Assembly (NCBI GenBank): GCA_022601135.1
Contig: JAHZJB010000050.1
Location: forward strand, 22,190-86,189
DNA length: 64,000 bases
Reading direction: 5' to 3'
Source: Actinomycetes bacterium
GTDB taxonomy: Bacteria > Actinomycetota > Actinomycetes > Mycobacteriales > Mycobacteriaceae
This document shows, one piece after another, positions 38,274 through 50,549 of this stretch. Position 1 is the first letter of the stretch. The number at the start of each line of letters is the position of its first letter. Below the pieces are notes generated by a model. The model worked only from the letters and a program-made list of their open reading frames with translations. It searched no databases and was not told where the DNA came from. A program made the position numbers and the translations under genes.

Positions 38274-38993
38274 TCAGACGCGCCGCGGGGCCGCCAGGCG
38301 TTCGCGGCGTAGCAGCGTGACCTCCGGCAGATCCAAGGGAGCCAGCGGGCCGACCACTTCGGCGAGCAGATGATCAGCGAATTCGGGATTGCGGGCCAGG
38401 CAGCAGCCGTGCAGATAGGTAGCGACGACGCTGCCCTGCACGGCGCCGTCGATGCCGTCCCCGGCCCGGTTGCCCACCCCCTTCGTCACCGCCGCCAGCG
38501 GCCGCGCATCGGAGCCCAGGACCGTTCCGCCACGGTGGTTTTCGAAACCGGTCAATGGCTGGGTCAAGCCGTCAAGAAGGGGAGTCGCGGCGACCTCACC
38601 GATCGCGCGCGACGGCTGCGGCGACGTCGTCAGGTCCAGCACGCCTACCCCATCGACGCGCTCTCCGGCCGAGGTCTCGTACCAATGTCCCAGTACCTGA
38701 ATGGCTGCACAGATCGCCAGCACCGGAACGCTTCGCGAAATTGCCTGCTGCAGACCGGTATAGCGGATCAAATGCCGGGTGGCGAGCCGTTGTGCGTAGT
38801 CTTCGGCGCCGCCCAACGTGTAGAGGTCCAACTCCGAGGGCACCGGGTCGTCCAGGGTGATCGCCACGATCTCCGCGCCGATTCCCCGCAGGCGCAATCG
38901 TTCTCGCAACACGACCGCGTTGCCGCCGTCGCCGTAGGTGCCCATCACATCGGGCAGTACCAGTCCGATGCGCACCACCGAGTCGGCGGTCAC
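38274..38993 (-). CDS. gatD: Lipid II isoglutaminyl synthase, glutamine amidotransferase subunit
   Basis: A 239-residue class I amidotransferase (CobB/CobQ-like) that feeds ammonia to MurT to amidate D-glutamate of lipid II. The nucleophile is Cys95 in VLAICAAIQVLGHWY, and the His is at residue 195 in YLHGCCLARNPEFAD. GIGAEIVAITLDDPVPSE and YTLGGAEDY are family segments. The start GTG overlaps the murT stop by four bases. Corresponds to cobQ2 (Rv3713) in M. tuberculosis. Confidence 0.92.
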   Translation of the reverse strand: MTADSVVRIGLVLPDVMGTYGDGGNAVVLRERLRLRGIGAEIVAITLDDPVPSELDLYTLGGAEDYAQRLATRHLIRYTGLQQAISRSVPVLAICAAIQVLGHWYETSAGERVDGVGVLDLTTSPQPSRAIGEVAATPLLDGLTQPLTGFENHRGGTVLGSDARPLAAVTKGVGNRAGDGIDGAVQGSVVATYLHGCCLARNPEFADHLLAEVVGPLAPLDLPEVTLLRRERLAAPRRV

Positions 38994-40219
38994 GTCACGC
39001 GCTCCAGGGCTCGGCTCAGCTGCAGGAAGGCGGTGTAGTTCGCGATGACCTCGATCTGACCGGGCGGACAGGACTCGATAGCGCGCACGGTGTCGTGTAC
39101 GAGTGTGTGCGCTACGCCGGCGTAGCCGAGTCGCACCGCAAGGTCGGTGCCGCGCTCACCGGCGGCCACCACCTGCACGGTCTCGAAATGCTCGAAGCGC
39201 ACGTCCCACAGCCAGGACAGGTCTTCACCATCGGGCACCTGTCCGTTGACCGCGATCACCACGCCGGCGGCGTCACGGTTCACCATCGACAGCGCTTCCT
39301 GCCATCCGGCTGGATTCTTGGCCAGCAGTAGCCGCGCGGTGCGCGAACCGATCTGCACGGTCCGGTACCGGCCGGCCACCTCGTGAACCCGCGACACCGC
39401 GGCGACGGCTGCGGCAGGGTCGGCGCCCAGGGTCACCGCCGCGGCCACCGCCTGCGTTGCGTTGCCGCGGTTTGCTTCGCCCGGCAGCGCCAAAGTCATC
39501 GGCAATGACAGTCCGTGCGGGCCATGGACGTGGGTGGCGTCGAACCACCAGTCGGGTGCCGGGCGGCGGAAATCCAGGCCGGTCGAATACCAGTGCGCCT
39601 GTTCACGCACGATGATCTCCCCCGAGCGTGGACAGCTCACCGAGTCACCCGCCCAGCCGCCGCCCGCGGCCACCCACACGACGTTCGGGCTGTCGTAGGC
39701 GGCTGAGGTCATCAGCACGTCGTCGCAGTTGGCGACGATCACCGCCGCAGGGTGGCGGGCGAGCCCGGCGCGCAGGGTCCTCTCGATGTGGTTGATCTCG
39801 CCGACCCGGTCGAGTTGGTCGCGCGACAAGTTCAACAAGACCACCACCGCAGGCTCGGCGGCGTCACACACGTGCGGAACGTGCATTTCATCGACCTCGA
39901 GCGCGGCCAGGGGTGCGTTGGGCGCGTTGGCGAGGGCGGCCACCAGCCCGGCGTCCATGTTGGCCCCCTCGGTATTGGTCGCTACCTGGCCCAGGGAGGT
40001 CAGCGCCGCGGCGGTCATCCGGGTTGTCGTCGACTTGCCATTGGTCCCTGTTACGACCACGGTGCGACGGTCTCGGCCCAGTTGGCTCAGTATCGAGGGG
40101 TCCAGCTTCATCGCGACCAGCCCGCCGATCATGGCGCCCGCGCCCCTGCCGGTCACCCGCGACGCCCACCGCGCGCCGGCACCCGCAGCCAGCGCCAACC
40201 GTCCGCGACCGGTGACCAT
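38990..40219 (-). CDS. murT: Lipid II isoglutaminyl synthase, Mur ligase-like subunit
   Basis: A 409-residue ATP-dependent ligase that activates the D-iGlu carboxylate in lipid II for amidation with ammonia from GatD. VVVTGTNGKSTTTRMTAAAL is the ATP loop, VVLLNLSRDQLDRVGEI the Mur central-domain motif, and the C-terminal DUF1727 region (LAKNPAGWQEAL) is present. The four-Cys zinc ribbon described for streptococcal MurT is not visible: only SCPRSGE remains. ATG at 40219; first gene of murT-gatD. Divergent from the dnaQ-like gene. Confidence 0.92.
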   Translation of the reverse strand: MVTGRGRLALAAGAGARWASRVTGRGAGAMIGGLVAMKLDPSILSQLGRDRRTVVVTGTNGKSTTTRMTAAALTSLGQVATNTEGANMDAGLVAALANAPNAPLAALEVDEMHVPHVCDAAEPAVVVLLNLSRDQLDRVGEINHIERTLRAGLARHPAAVIVANCDDVLMTSAAYDSPNVVWVAAGGGWAGDSVSCPRSGEIIVREQAHWYSTGLDFRRPAPDWWFDATHVHGPHGLSLPMTLALPGEANRGNATQAVAAAVTLGADPAAAVAAVSRVHEVAGRYRTVQIGSRTARLLLAKNPAGWQEALSMVNRDAAGVVIAVNGQVPDGEDLSWLWDVRFEHFETVQVVAAGERGTDLAVRLGYAGVAHTLVHDTVRAIESCPPGQIEVIANYTAFLQLSRALERVT

Positions 40220-40306
40220 CTCGGCAGTCTAAAAGAGACCGAAATGGCGCTCGCGACACGCGCCCGATGGGCGAGGCTTGTCAGCCCTGCATGCGATTCT
40301 CGATGG

Positions 40307-41308
40307 GTGAGTTCAATCGCCGGAAGGCGCTGGGGCAGGCCAGCCGAACAGGCAGGTGCCGGCTGGGCTGTCGTCGATGTCGAGACGACGGGATTCCACC
40401 CCGGGCAGGCGCGCATCGTGAGCATCGCCGCGCTGGCTCTCAGCGACGACGGCAACGTCGAGAAAAGCCTCTACAGTCTGCTCAATCCCGGGGTCGACCC
40501 CGGACCCACGCACGTGCACGGGCTCACCGCCGAGATGCTGGCGGGTCAGCCGACCTTCGGTGACGTCGTCGGCGACCTGATCGACCTGCTGGCCGGTCGC
40601 ACTCTCGTTGCCCACAATGTCGGCTTCGACTATGGGTTCCTGGCCGCCGAGGCGGAGCTGGTGGAGGCCGAACTGCCGGTCGAGACCGTGATGTGCACCG
40701 TCGAGCTGGCTCGGCGTCTTGATCTGGGCATCGCGAACCTGAGGCTGGAGACGCTCGCGGGACACTGGGGCATCACCCAGATGAAGCCCCACGACGCACT
40801 CGACGACGCGTTGGTGCTCGCCCAGATCCTCAAACCCGTCCTGGCGCTTGCCTGCGATCGCGGCGCATGGTTGCCGGTGCATTCGGTGACACGTCGCACC
40901 TGGCCGAACGGCCGCGTCACCCACGACGAGCTGCGGCCGCTCAAGGTGCTGGCCACCCGGATGGCGTGTCCGCACGCCAACCCGGGCCGGCACGTGGCTG
41001 GCCGGAGGTTGGTGCAGGGCATGCGCGTCGCGCTGGCAGCAGAAGTAGGCCACACCCACGAGGAGTTCATCGAGCGCATCCTGCATGCAGGGCTGGCCTA
41101 CAGCGACACGGTGGACCTGAACACCTCGCTGGTCGTCTGCGATGACCCAGCACCCAAGCAGGGCAAGGGCTATCAGGCGCATGAACTCGGCATCGCGCTG
41201 GTCGGCAGTGCCGAGTTCATGCGGAGCCTGGACTCGGTGATCGGCGGCCCCGCCATCGACGATTTCGTCGACAGCTCGCCCGCCGAGGATCAGTTCACGC
41301 TCTTCTGA
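40307..41308 (+). CDS. dnaQ: DnaQ-like 3'-5' exonuclease with BRCT-like C-terminus
   Basis: A 333-residue DEDDh exonuclease. VVDVETTGF (motif I), HNVGFDYGFL (motif II) and HDALDDALVLAQIL (motif III with the His) are intact. The C-terminal part (MRVALAAEVGHTHEEF ... TSLVVCDDPAPKQGKGYQAHELG) has the look of a BRCT domain. M. tuberculosis replicative proofreading is by the DnaE1 PHP domain, so this protein is more likely a repair nuclease. GTG 40307 is chosen to match the short Rv3711c N-terminus; ATG 40243 is an alternative. Confidence 0.87.
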   Translation: MSSIAGRRWGRPAEQAGAGWAVVDVETTGFHPGQARIVSIAALALSDDGNVEKSLYSLLNPGVDPGPTHVHGLTAEMLAGQPTFGDVVGDLIDLLAGRTLVAHNVGFDYGFLAAEAELVEAELPVETVMCTVELARRLDLGIANLRLETLAGHWGITQMKPHDALDDALVLAQILKPVLALACDRGAWLPVHSVTRRTWPNGRVTHDELRPLKVLATRMACPHANPGRHVAGRRLVQGMRVALAAEVGHTHEEFIERILHAGLAYSDTVDLNTSLVVCDDPAPKQGKGYQAHELGIALVGSAEFMRSLDSVIGGPAIDDFVDSSPAEDQFTLF

Positions 41309-41320
41309 GCTTGCCTGAAA

Positions 41321-41704
41321 CTAGCTCAGTGCCTTGGCTTTCAGTGCCTCGAACTCAGCAGGGGTGATCGTGCCCGTTTCCATCAGCGCTTTCGCGTCGG
41401 CGATCTCCTGGGCGGGCGAGCGTCCGGCGGCCTGCTTGATGTAGTCGTCGGTCTGTTCCTTGGCCTGCAGTGCCTCTTCGCGCGCTCGCTCGGCCATCCC
41501 CTGGCCGCGGGCGATCAGGTAGACCAGCGCAGTCAGGTAGGGAACCAGGATCAGGAAAACGACCCAGATCGCCTTGACCCAACCTGAGGTCTTGTGATCA
41601 CGCCAGAAAAGATCCACCAAGATATTGAACAGAATCAACAGGTAGGCGATGAACGCGAAAATGACCAGGGCTGACCAGAAATAGTCCCAGAACGAATCCC
41701 ACAT
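41321..41704 (-). CDS. Membrane protein with PLDc_N and SHOCT domains
   Basis: A 127-residue protein with two helices (ALVIFAFIAYLLILFNILVD and AIWVVFLILVPYLTALVYLI) joined by FWRDHKTSGWVK, the phospholipase-D-nuclease N-terminal type hairpin, and a C-terminal SHOCT motif (IADAKALMETGTITPAEFEALKAKAL). SHOCT domains are short oligomerisation or anchoring modules; function unknown. The ATG at 41704 has AAGGAG eight bases upstream. Convergent with the dnaQ-like gene and downstream of leuA. Confidence 0.82.
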   Translation of the reverse strand: MWDSFWDYFWSALVIFAFIAYLLILFNILVDLFWRDHKTSGWVKAIWVVFLILVPYLTALVYLIARGQGMAERAREEALQAKEQTDDYIKQAAGRSPAQEIADAKALMETGTITPAEFEALKAKALS

Positions 41705-41750
41705 CACGACTGCTCCTTAACTGAGGATGGCGCCTTTGCGCGACCGACAG

Positions 41751-43724
<1,974 letters not shown>

Positions 43725-43803
43725 TGTACTCCGGTCGGGGCGGAAGCCAAAACCCCCATCCAAAGGCATTCATCCTGCACTTGGGCTCCGTCGCCCCGCG
43801 GCT

Positions 43804-44397
43804 TCAGCCGGGCAGGTCCCGCCAGTTAAGGACGACGTCAGCCAGCGGTAGCCGTTCGCGAGGCAGGCTGTCGCGCTCGGCGATCTCGGGCGCGACCTCG
43901 GAGTAGTCACCCAGCGTGCCGACGGCAATGACCATCAGTGGGCGAACGCCGTCGGGCAGGTCGAATGCCACGCTGGCCCCGGGAGCATCGAATCCGGCCA
44001 TCGGATGGACGATCAGCCCCCGTGATACCGCCTCGATCGACAGGTTGGCCATGGCGGATCCGGCGTCCACGCAGGCGTACCGCGCAGTATCTTCGTCGGA
44101 GCCCTGGTCGGAGCACAACAGAATCAACGCTCCTGCTGCTTGGGCATAGTGATTGCCTCGACTCAGCAGGGCGGACAGCGTCCCGAACGCCTGGTCGCCG
44201 CGACGCCCCACGACGAACCGGACCGGTTGGCGCCGACCCCAGGTGGCGGCCCAGCGAGCGGCCTCCAGCAACGCCGTCAGATCGCCGCCGGACAGCTCGG
44301 CGGTGGGGTCGAAAGCGCGCGGGCTCCAGCGGGCCGCGATGGCGGGATGGATCGGCACCGAGGTGTCGGCCGACCTGTCGGGGGGCTGCTCGGGCAT
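43804..44397 (-). CDS. Nitroreductase family protein
   Basis: A 197-residue flavin-dependent oxidoreductase. The opening RWSPRAFDPTAELSGGDLTALLEAARWA is the FMN-binding signature, CVDAGSAMANLSIEAVSRGL the dimer helix, and LMVIAVGTLGDYSEV the late core. It would use NAD(P)H and FMN; the substrate is unknown. ATG at 44397. It sits between the leuA leader region and the divergent ask gene. Confidence 0.85.
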   Translation of the reverse strand: MPEQPPDRSADTSVPIHPAIAARWSPRAFDPTAELSGGDLTALLEAARWAATWGRRQPVRFVVGRRGDQAFGTLSALLSRGNHYAQAAGALILLCSDQGSDEDTARYACVDAGSAMANLSIEAVSRGLIVHPMAGFDAPGASVAFDLPDGVRPLMVIAVGTLGDYSEVAPEIAERDSLPRERLPLADVVLNWRDLPG

Positions 44398-44517
44398 GTT
44401 CCGGGACAGTACCGGGGCTCGCCCGGTGGATAAACCCGGATGCGTCCAGCCTCTATCCTGGGTGGGATCTCTTCCAGAGTTCCGATCTGGTCCCACGCGG
44501 CATCGAAAGGCTGAGTA

Positions 44518-46841
<2,324 letters not shown>

Positions 46842-46843
46842 CC

Positions 46844-47995
46844 TTGACTCGCGTTCTTCGTCTCGGGTCGCGCCGAAATCGTATTCCTGTCGGCTTCTAC
46901 TCGAAGGTGTTCTGCTGGAACGCAATTTCCATGGTGGCAGTACTTGCGATGCCGACCGCGACGGCGACGCCCATCGAACCGCCGCCGCTGCAACCGGGTC
47001 AGGTGCTGCGCATCGGCCCGGCGGCGGGGACTGGCACGCCTACGGGTGAGTACGGTATCGGGGCGACGGACCTGTGCGAGTTCATGGAGTTCCCGGAGCA
47101 GATCCTGCAGGTTTGCGGGGACAGCTTTCGCGGCCAAGGGGTGGGGTTCGGCGGCTGGTTTTCCCCCATTGCATTGCATGTCGAGGGAGACTCGCTCGAT
47201 GACTCGGCCGGGGTGCGATACGTCGGTGTGACCGGCATCGACACTCCGTTGCTGGCGGACCCTGCCCCGCCGGGGTTTTCGCAACTGCCGGCGGGGGTCG
47301 TCGAGATCAATCGGGAAAACTATCTGTTGGTCACGACGACCAAAGACCTTCGGCCTCAGACGTCTCGACTGGTTAAAGCTCAACCAGGGCAAGGTAACTG
47401 GGCCACTATTCCAGGATCGGAACGCGACGCCGACTACGCCGGAGGTCGACAGTCGCAGATCAGCGGTTACTACGACCCGATCCCCACGCCAGACTCCGAG
47501 CGCGGGTGGGTGTACATCTTGGCCAACAACTTCGACCGCAGTGGGCCCGCGTCGCTCTATCGGGTCGCTCCCCAGTCCGTCACAGACCGCGACGCCTGGC
47601 AGGGTTGGTCCGATACCAAGGGGTGGGGCGCCGAGCCCACACCGTTATGGGGGGACTGGGTCGGCGAGATGAGTGTGCGCCAGATCGACGGGAGGACTGT
47701 CCTGTCGTATTTCAATGTGAGCACCGGAAACATGGAGATGCGGGTAGCGGATCATCCGACGGGCCTGGGGGTAGCGCCTGTGACGACTGTGGTTTTCGCC
47801 TCGGAGTGGCCAGATCCGGTTGAATACCTCCCGCCGCCCGAGGTCAACAGACTCGCGCAGCCATACGGCGGCTACATCTCACCGGTGTCCACATTGGATT
47901 CGGTGCGAGTGTTCGTCAGTCAATGGAATACCACGCCTCGCGGGGGTAATCCGTATCGGGTGATCCAGTTCGCCGTGAACCCCCTCGTCCCCTAA
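46844..47995 (+). CDS. DUF4185-domain exported protein (Rv3707c-like)
   Basis: A 383-residue secreted protein with an early hydrophobic stretch ending AMPTATATP, then a beta-propeller-like domain with VLRIGPAAGTGTPTGEYGIGATDLCEF, CGDSFRGQGVGFGGWFSP, GWVYILANNFDR and YGGYISPVSTLDSVRVFVSQW. DUF4185 proteins resemble glycosidase-like propellers; in mycobacteria members of this group degrade arabinogalactan, an inference for this one. The TTG at 46844, two bases after asd, is the only start that keeps the signal peptide. Its end overlaps the dsbB-like gene's end on the other strand. Confidence 0.78.
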   Translation: MTRVLRLGSRRNRIPVGFYSKVFCWNAISMVAVLAMPTATATPIEPPPLQPGQVLRIGPAAGTGTPTGEYGIGATDLCEFMEFPEQILQVCGDSFRGQGVGFGGWFSPIALHVEGDSLDDSAGVRYVGVTGIDTPLLADPAPPGFSQLPAGVVEINRENYLLVTTTKDLRPQTSRLVKAQPGQGNWATIPGSERDADYAGGRQSQISGYYDPIPTPDSERGWVYILANNFDRSGPASLYRVAPQSVTDRDAWQGWSDTKGWGAEPTPLWGDWVGEMSVRQIDGRTVLSYFNVSTGNMEMRVADHPTGLGVAPVTTVVFASEWPDPVEYLPPPEVNRLAQPYGGYISPVSTLDSVRVFVSQWNTTPRGGNPYRVIQFAVNPLVP

Positions 47996-48654
47996 TCGCC
48001 ACCCAACTGGTCAATCAGGTTGTATGAGAATGGATTATCGGGTAGCACCCATGCGAATCCCTGCAGAAAGATGATCGCGACGACGTTGGCGGCGATGAGG
48101 ACGATGAAGATCCACACCACGATCGTCGAGATCAATCGCGGCGTGCTCTGTGGAGCTGGGGCAGTCGGAATACCTGCCGGCATCAGCATCAACATCACGC
48201 CGCAGTAGAGCATCACGATCGCGAAGGTGATGAGTGCCCAGGTATAGAGGTGCAGACCGAAAACCGGGTCGCCGAAACCGGGGTCGTCCGGTGCGATGTG
48301 CAGCGCGATCTGGCGCAGCGACACCGATGAGCCGGCGAGAGCCCCGACGAGGCCCATGCCCAGTCCCTGCGCGTACCGCGACGCGGTGAGGGTGCCGTGG
48401 CGGGCCTGCATGATCACGAACAACGCACCCAGCGAACAGAGGAACATTCCGTAGCGTTGCAGCATGCAGAGGGGACAGGGAAACTCACCCAAACTGAACT
48501 GAACGAAGAACGCACTCAGGAAGACCACGCTGTAGCCCAACAGCCATACGTGCAGACCCCAGAACGTGATGAAGCCCCAGGTACGACTGCCGGTGGTCGA
48601 TGAAACCGCGGGCCCACCAGCCTTGGCGGTGTCCTGCCCGCTGCCGGTAGCCAT
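47992..48654 (-). CDS. DsbB/VKOR-like disulfide oxidoreductase, single Cys pair
   Basis: A 220-residue membrane protein with four to five helices. FPCPLCMLQRYGMFL is the DsbB active-site Cys-x-x-Cys with the quinone-binding Arg. The second periplasmic Cys pair of classical DsbB is absent: the loop HIAPDDPGFGDPVFGLHLYTW has no Cys. A long C-terminal helix pair follows (LISTIVVWIFIVLIAANVVAI). ATG 48654 shares a base with the stop of a 52-residue partner (TGATG), so the two are strictly coupled. It opens the 48-55 kb insertion. Confidence 0.82.
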   Translation of the reverse strand: MATGSGQDTAKAGGPAVSSTTGSRTWGFITFWGLHVWLLGYSVVFLSAFFVQFSLGEFPCPLCMLQRYGMFLCSLGALFVIMQARHGTLTASRYAQGLGMGLVGALAGSSVSLRQIALHIAPDDPGFGDPVFGLHLYTWALITFAIVMLYCGVMLMLMPAGIPTAPAPQSTPRLISTIVVWIFIVLIAANVVAIIFLQGFAWVLPDNPFSYNLIDQLGGD

Positions 48655-48812
48655 CAAAGACTCACATCCAGTACGGAGTCCATGTGGTACCGGAAGAGGC
48701 CCAACATCGCCACCACCCCGAGGGTCCACAGTCCGATGACCAGACCGCGCTTCGCGCCCCGCCAGATCAGTAGCGCGAGGCTGAACAGGAGGATCATGAT
48801 GAGAATGTCCAC
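48654..48812 (-). CDS. Small membrane protein, DUF5993-like, partner of the DsbB-like protein
   Basis: A 52-residue protein too short for routine gene finders: VDILIMILLFSLALLIWRG, a basic turn (AKRG), LVIGLWTLGVVAMLGLFRY, and a short polar tail HMDSVLDVSL. Two helices with an inside-positive loop are predicted. From memory it fits DUF5993, which often sits directly upstream of DsbB-like genes. The GTG at 48812 follows a weak site; its TGA overlaps the next ATG by one base. Confidence 0.7.
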   Translation of the reverse strand: MDILIMILLFSLALLIWRGAKRGLVIGLWTLGVVAMLGLFRYHMDSVLDVSL

Positions 48813-49261
48813 CCGCGAATGCTAAGGCCAAACGCCCTCTTTTTGTTGGTTACCAACACTGGGTAGTCGGGGATTCCCGATGTGATGATTCGTGCTGAGG
48901 AGGCGGTCAAGTTCTCGGAAGGGGGGAGGACCGGGGGTACCCGACCGCCTCCATTCAGCACGTCCGCGCGGATTACGACTCCGGCGGGACGCCCTATCTC
49001 GGGCGCTGACATCGATAGTGCCCCGGCTACCTGAGCGTGGTCTGAGAGCGCCCATAGAACTGGCCGTGAAGCAGGAATCCGGCGAAACTGCCGAAGAAAC
49101 TTGGGTCTCAGAAGGGTAACGACCCGGCACCCATACCGCCAATATCCGGTAGGCGTTCGTGCTGCTTCCGTTACCGACTCCACAGGAGTTCCTTAGCGTG
49201 TGTGCGCACACTTGTATGAACTAGCCAATGAACTAGCGCCGGACAGAAAGGGGTGACCCAA
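48813..49261. other. Intergenic region with a long inverted repeat and short symmetrical elements
   Basis: About 450 bases between the divergent DUF5993-like gene and the small membrane protein. It contains the 18-bp inverted repeat listed separately, a small dyad GTTGGTTACCAAC (48845-48857), the perfect palindrome GTGTGCGCACAC (49200-49211), and two ATGAACTAGC copies (49216 and 49228, period 12). No convincing coding frame. Confidence 0.6.
48891..48962. repeat. Inverted repeat, 18-bp stem with a 2-base bulge
   Basis: CGTGCTGAGGAGGCGGTC at 48891-48908 is complementary to 48943-48962 except for two unpaired bases (AT) in the right arm. The 34-base loop is G-rich on the plus strand. No U tract follows on either side. 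Confidence 0.85.
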
Positions 49262-49534
49262 ATGCTGACCATGTATTTTTGCGGCGCTGTGATTACAGCC
49301 TTGGTAGCGATCGGCGGCAGCATCCGGTTCTCCGATCCACAGACGGCCGTGAGCCCATCGACGCGGGTGGCGGTCGGCGTACTAGCCGGTGCGCTGTGGC
49401 CGGTCATGGCGGTTGGGGCGCTGTTGTTGGTAGCCGCCGTGCCGTTGTTGGAATCGTTGGGGCACGCGCCCGCTGGCGCTGCCAAGAACAACGCGAATCC
49501 GCGGACAGACGAGTTGGCGCTGACGGGCTCCTGA
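49262..49534 (+). CDS. Small membrane protein, unknown
   Basis: A 90-residue protein with two hydrophobic segments (MYFCGAVITALVAIGGSI and VLAGALWPVMAVGALLLVAAVPLL) and a short Asn/Arg tail. No family is recognised. The ATG at 49262 has GAAAGGGG at about eight bases, better than the GTG at 49253. A perfect 12-bp palindrome and a 10-bp direct repeat lie 25-60 bases upstream and could be its control sites. Confidence 0.6.
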   Translation: MLTMYFCGAVITALVAIGGSIRFSDPQTAVSPSTRVAVGVLAGALWPVMAVGALLLVAAVPLLESLGHAPAGAAKNNANPRTDELALTGS

Positions 49535-49738
49535 ACGCCGCCGGCGTGGAGACAAGCTCATCTTTCTCAACGCGCCCCGGCTGGTATTCCCGTGGCCCGT
49601 TCTCTACTGGGGCTACCCAATCCTCGTGGTGTCATGTGCGGTGCCCGCCGGTGGCGCGTCCGGTTGTCCGGTCCTTACATAGCTGATTCATAGCTGATTC
49701 AGAAGGCATGCATCGGTTGTGCCGCCAGGATCGGTGCC

Positions 49739-50197
49739 ATGAGTGAATCAGCGTCGCCTTCCGAGAAGTCATCCCAGAGCCCCGAGCCCGCGACCGGACC
49801 GGTGTTGACCCCGCCACCGGCCAGCCCTCAGCCCGCTTTCGCGCCCGTCGGGCCGCCGCCGGTCTACGTCCGCGAATCCAGTCGGCTGAATAAGGCCGCC
49901 GCATGGGTCGGCATTGTCGCCGGATCGTTGTTCATCGTGGCGGTCATCTTCGGCAGCGGCTTCTACCTTGGCAAAGAGGTGGGCGACGACGATGGCGAAG
50001 GCCCACGCGGCCATCACCGAGGGGGACACGACATGATGATGCGTCCCGGTCAAGGGATGCCGCCGATGGGGCCGCGCGAGTTCGAGCGGCGCCCCGGCTT
50101 CGCGGGACCGTTCGGCCCGGGCGGACCGATCATCGAGATCCCGCGGCCGCCCGAGGGATCGGGAGGTCCGGCCACCACTGCTCCCCCTCGGCCATGA
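49739..50197 (+). CDS. Single-span membrane protein with His/Met-rich outer tail
   Basis: A 152-residue protein: Pro/Ser-rich cytoplasmic head (residues 1-50), one helix (about 53-78, AAAWVGIVAGSLFIVAVIFG), then an outer tail with GHHRGGHDMMMRPGQGMPPM and a Pro/Gly-rich end. His and Met clusters of this kind bind copper or similar soft metals; this is inference from composition. ATG 49739. An 11-bp direct repeat (CATAGCTGATT, 49678 and 49689) lies 40 bases upstream. Confidence 0.6.
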   Translation: MSESASPSEKSSQSPEPATGPVLTPPPASPQPAFAPVGPPPVYVRESSRLNKAAAWVGIVAGSLFIVAVIFGSGFYLGKEVGDDDGEGPRGHHRGGHDMMMRPGQGMPPMGPREFERRPGFAGPFGPGGPIIEIPRPPEGSGGPATTAPPRP

Positions 50198-50549
50198 TGG
50201 GCGATCTCCCGTTGAATCGACCTGCATTTCGGGTATACCGGACCGGCGGGGCGACGCGGGAGCGCATCCCGGAGCGTAAGCCGCACGCCAAGGGTGGCGG
50301 CGCCGTCGGCGACTGCAGCAGGTCGGGAAGCTGACGCTGAACCAAACGTCTATTGGCGCAGTGTGGATGCCGATCTGGGTAAGAGGATTCAGGATGGCCT
50401 GCGCGCCCAGCTCGCCGAAGCGCGAGCCACCGCCGATCGCGCAACGGGATCGCGTCGTTCAAGTCGCGCGTTGGCCGACCGAGTCCCCGAAAATGGACGA
50501 CTGCACGGAATCCTACTGCGCGTAGTAGCGCTGCGCTAGGATCCTGCGG
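50198..50549. other. Intergenic region without a clear gene
   Basis: About 350 bases. Frames here lack ribosome sites and show Arg-rich, atypical translations. The only structured part is the 16-bp dyad at 50513-50528 and an overlapping TAGCGC-T-GCGCTA dyad (50526-50538) just upstream of the next start. Confidence 0.5.
50513..50528. promoter_or_regulatory. Operator-like dyad CTACT-N6-AGTAG
   Basis: CTACTGCGCGTAGTAG is a palindrome at 14 of 16 positions, 21 bases before the GTG at 50550. The CTAC...GTAG halves recall sites of BlaI/CopY-type winged-helix repressors; the actual regulator is unknown and none is encoded beside it. Confidence 0.45.

Noticed and set aside
48845..48857. Intrinsic terminator at GTTGGTTACCAAC
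   Set aside because: The T run lies on the wrong side of the hairpin for either strand.
50294..50539. Small protein in the gap before the HGHSHC membrane gene
   Set aside because: No ribosome site, atypical composition, and it overlaps the operator-like dyad.
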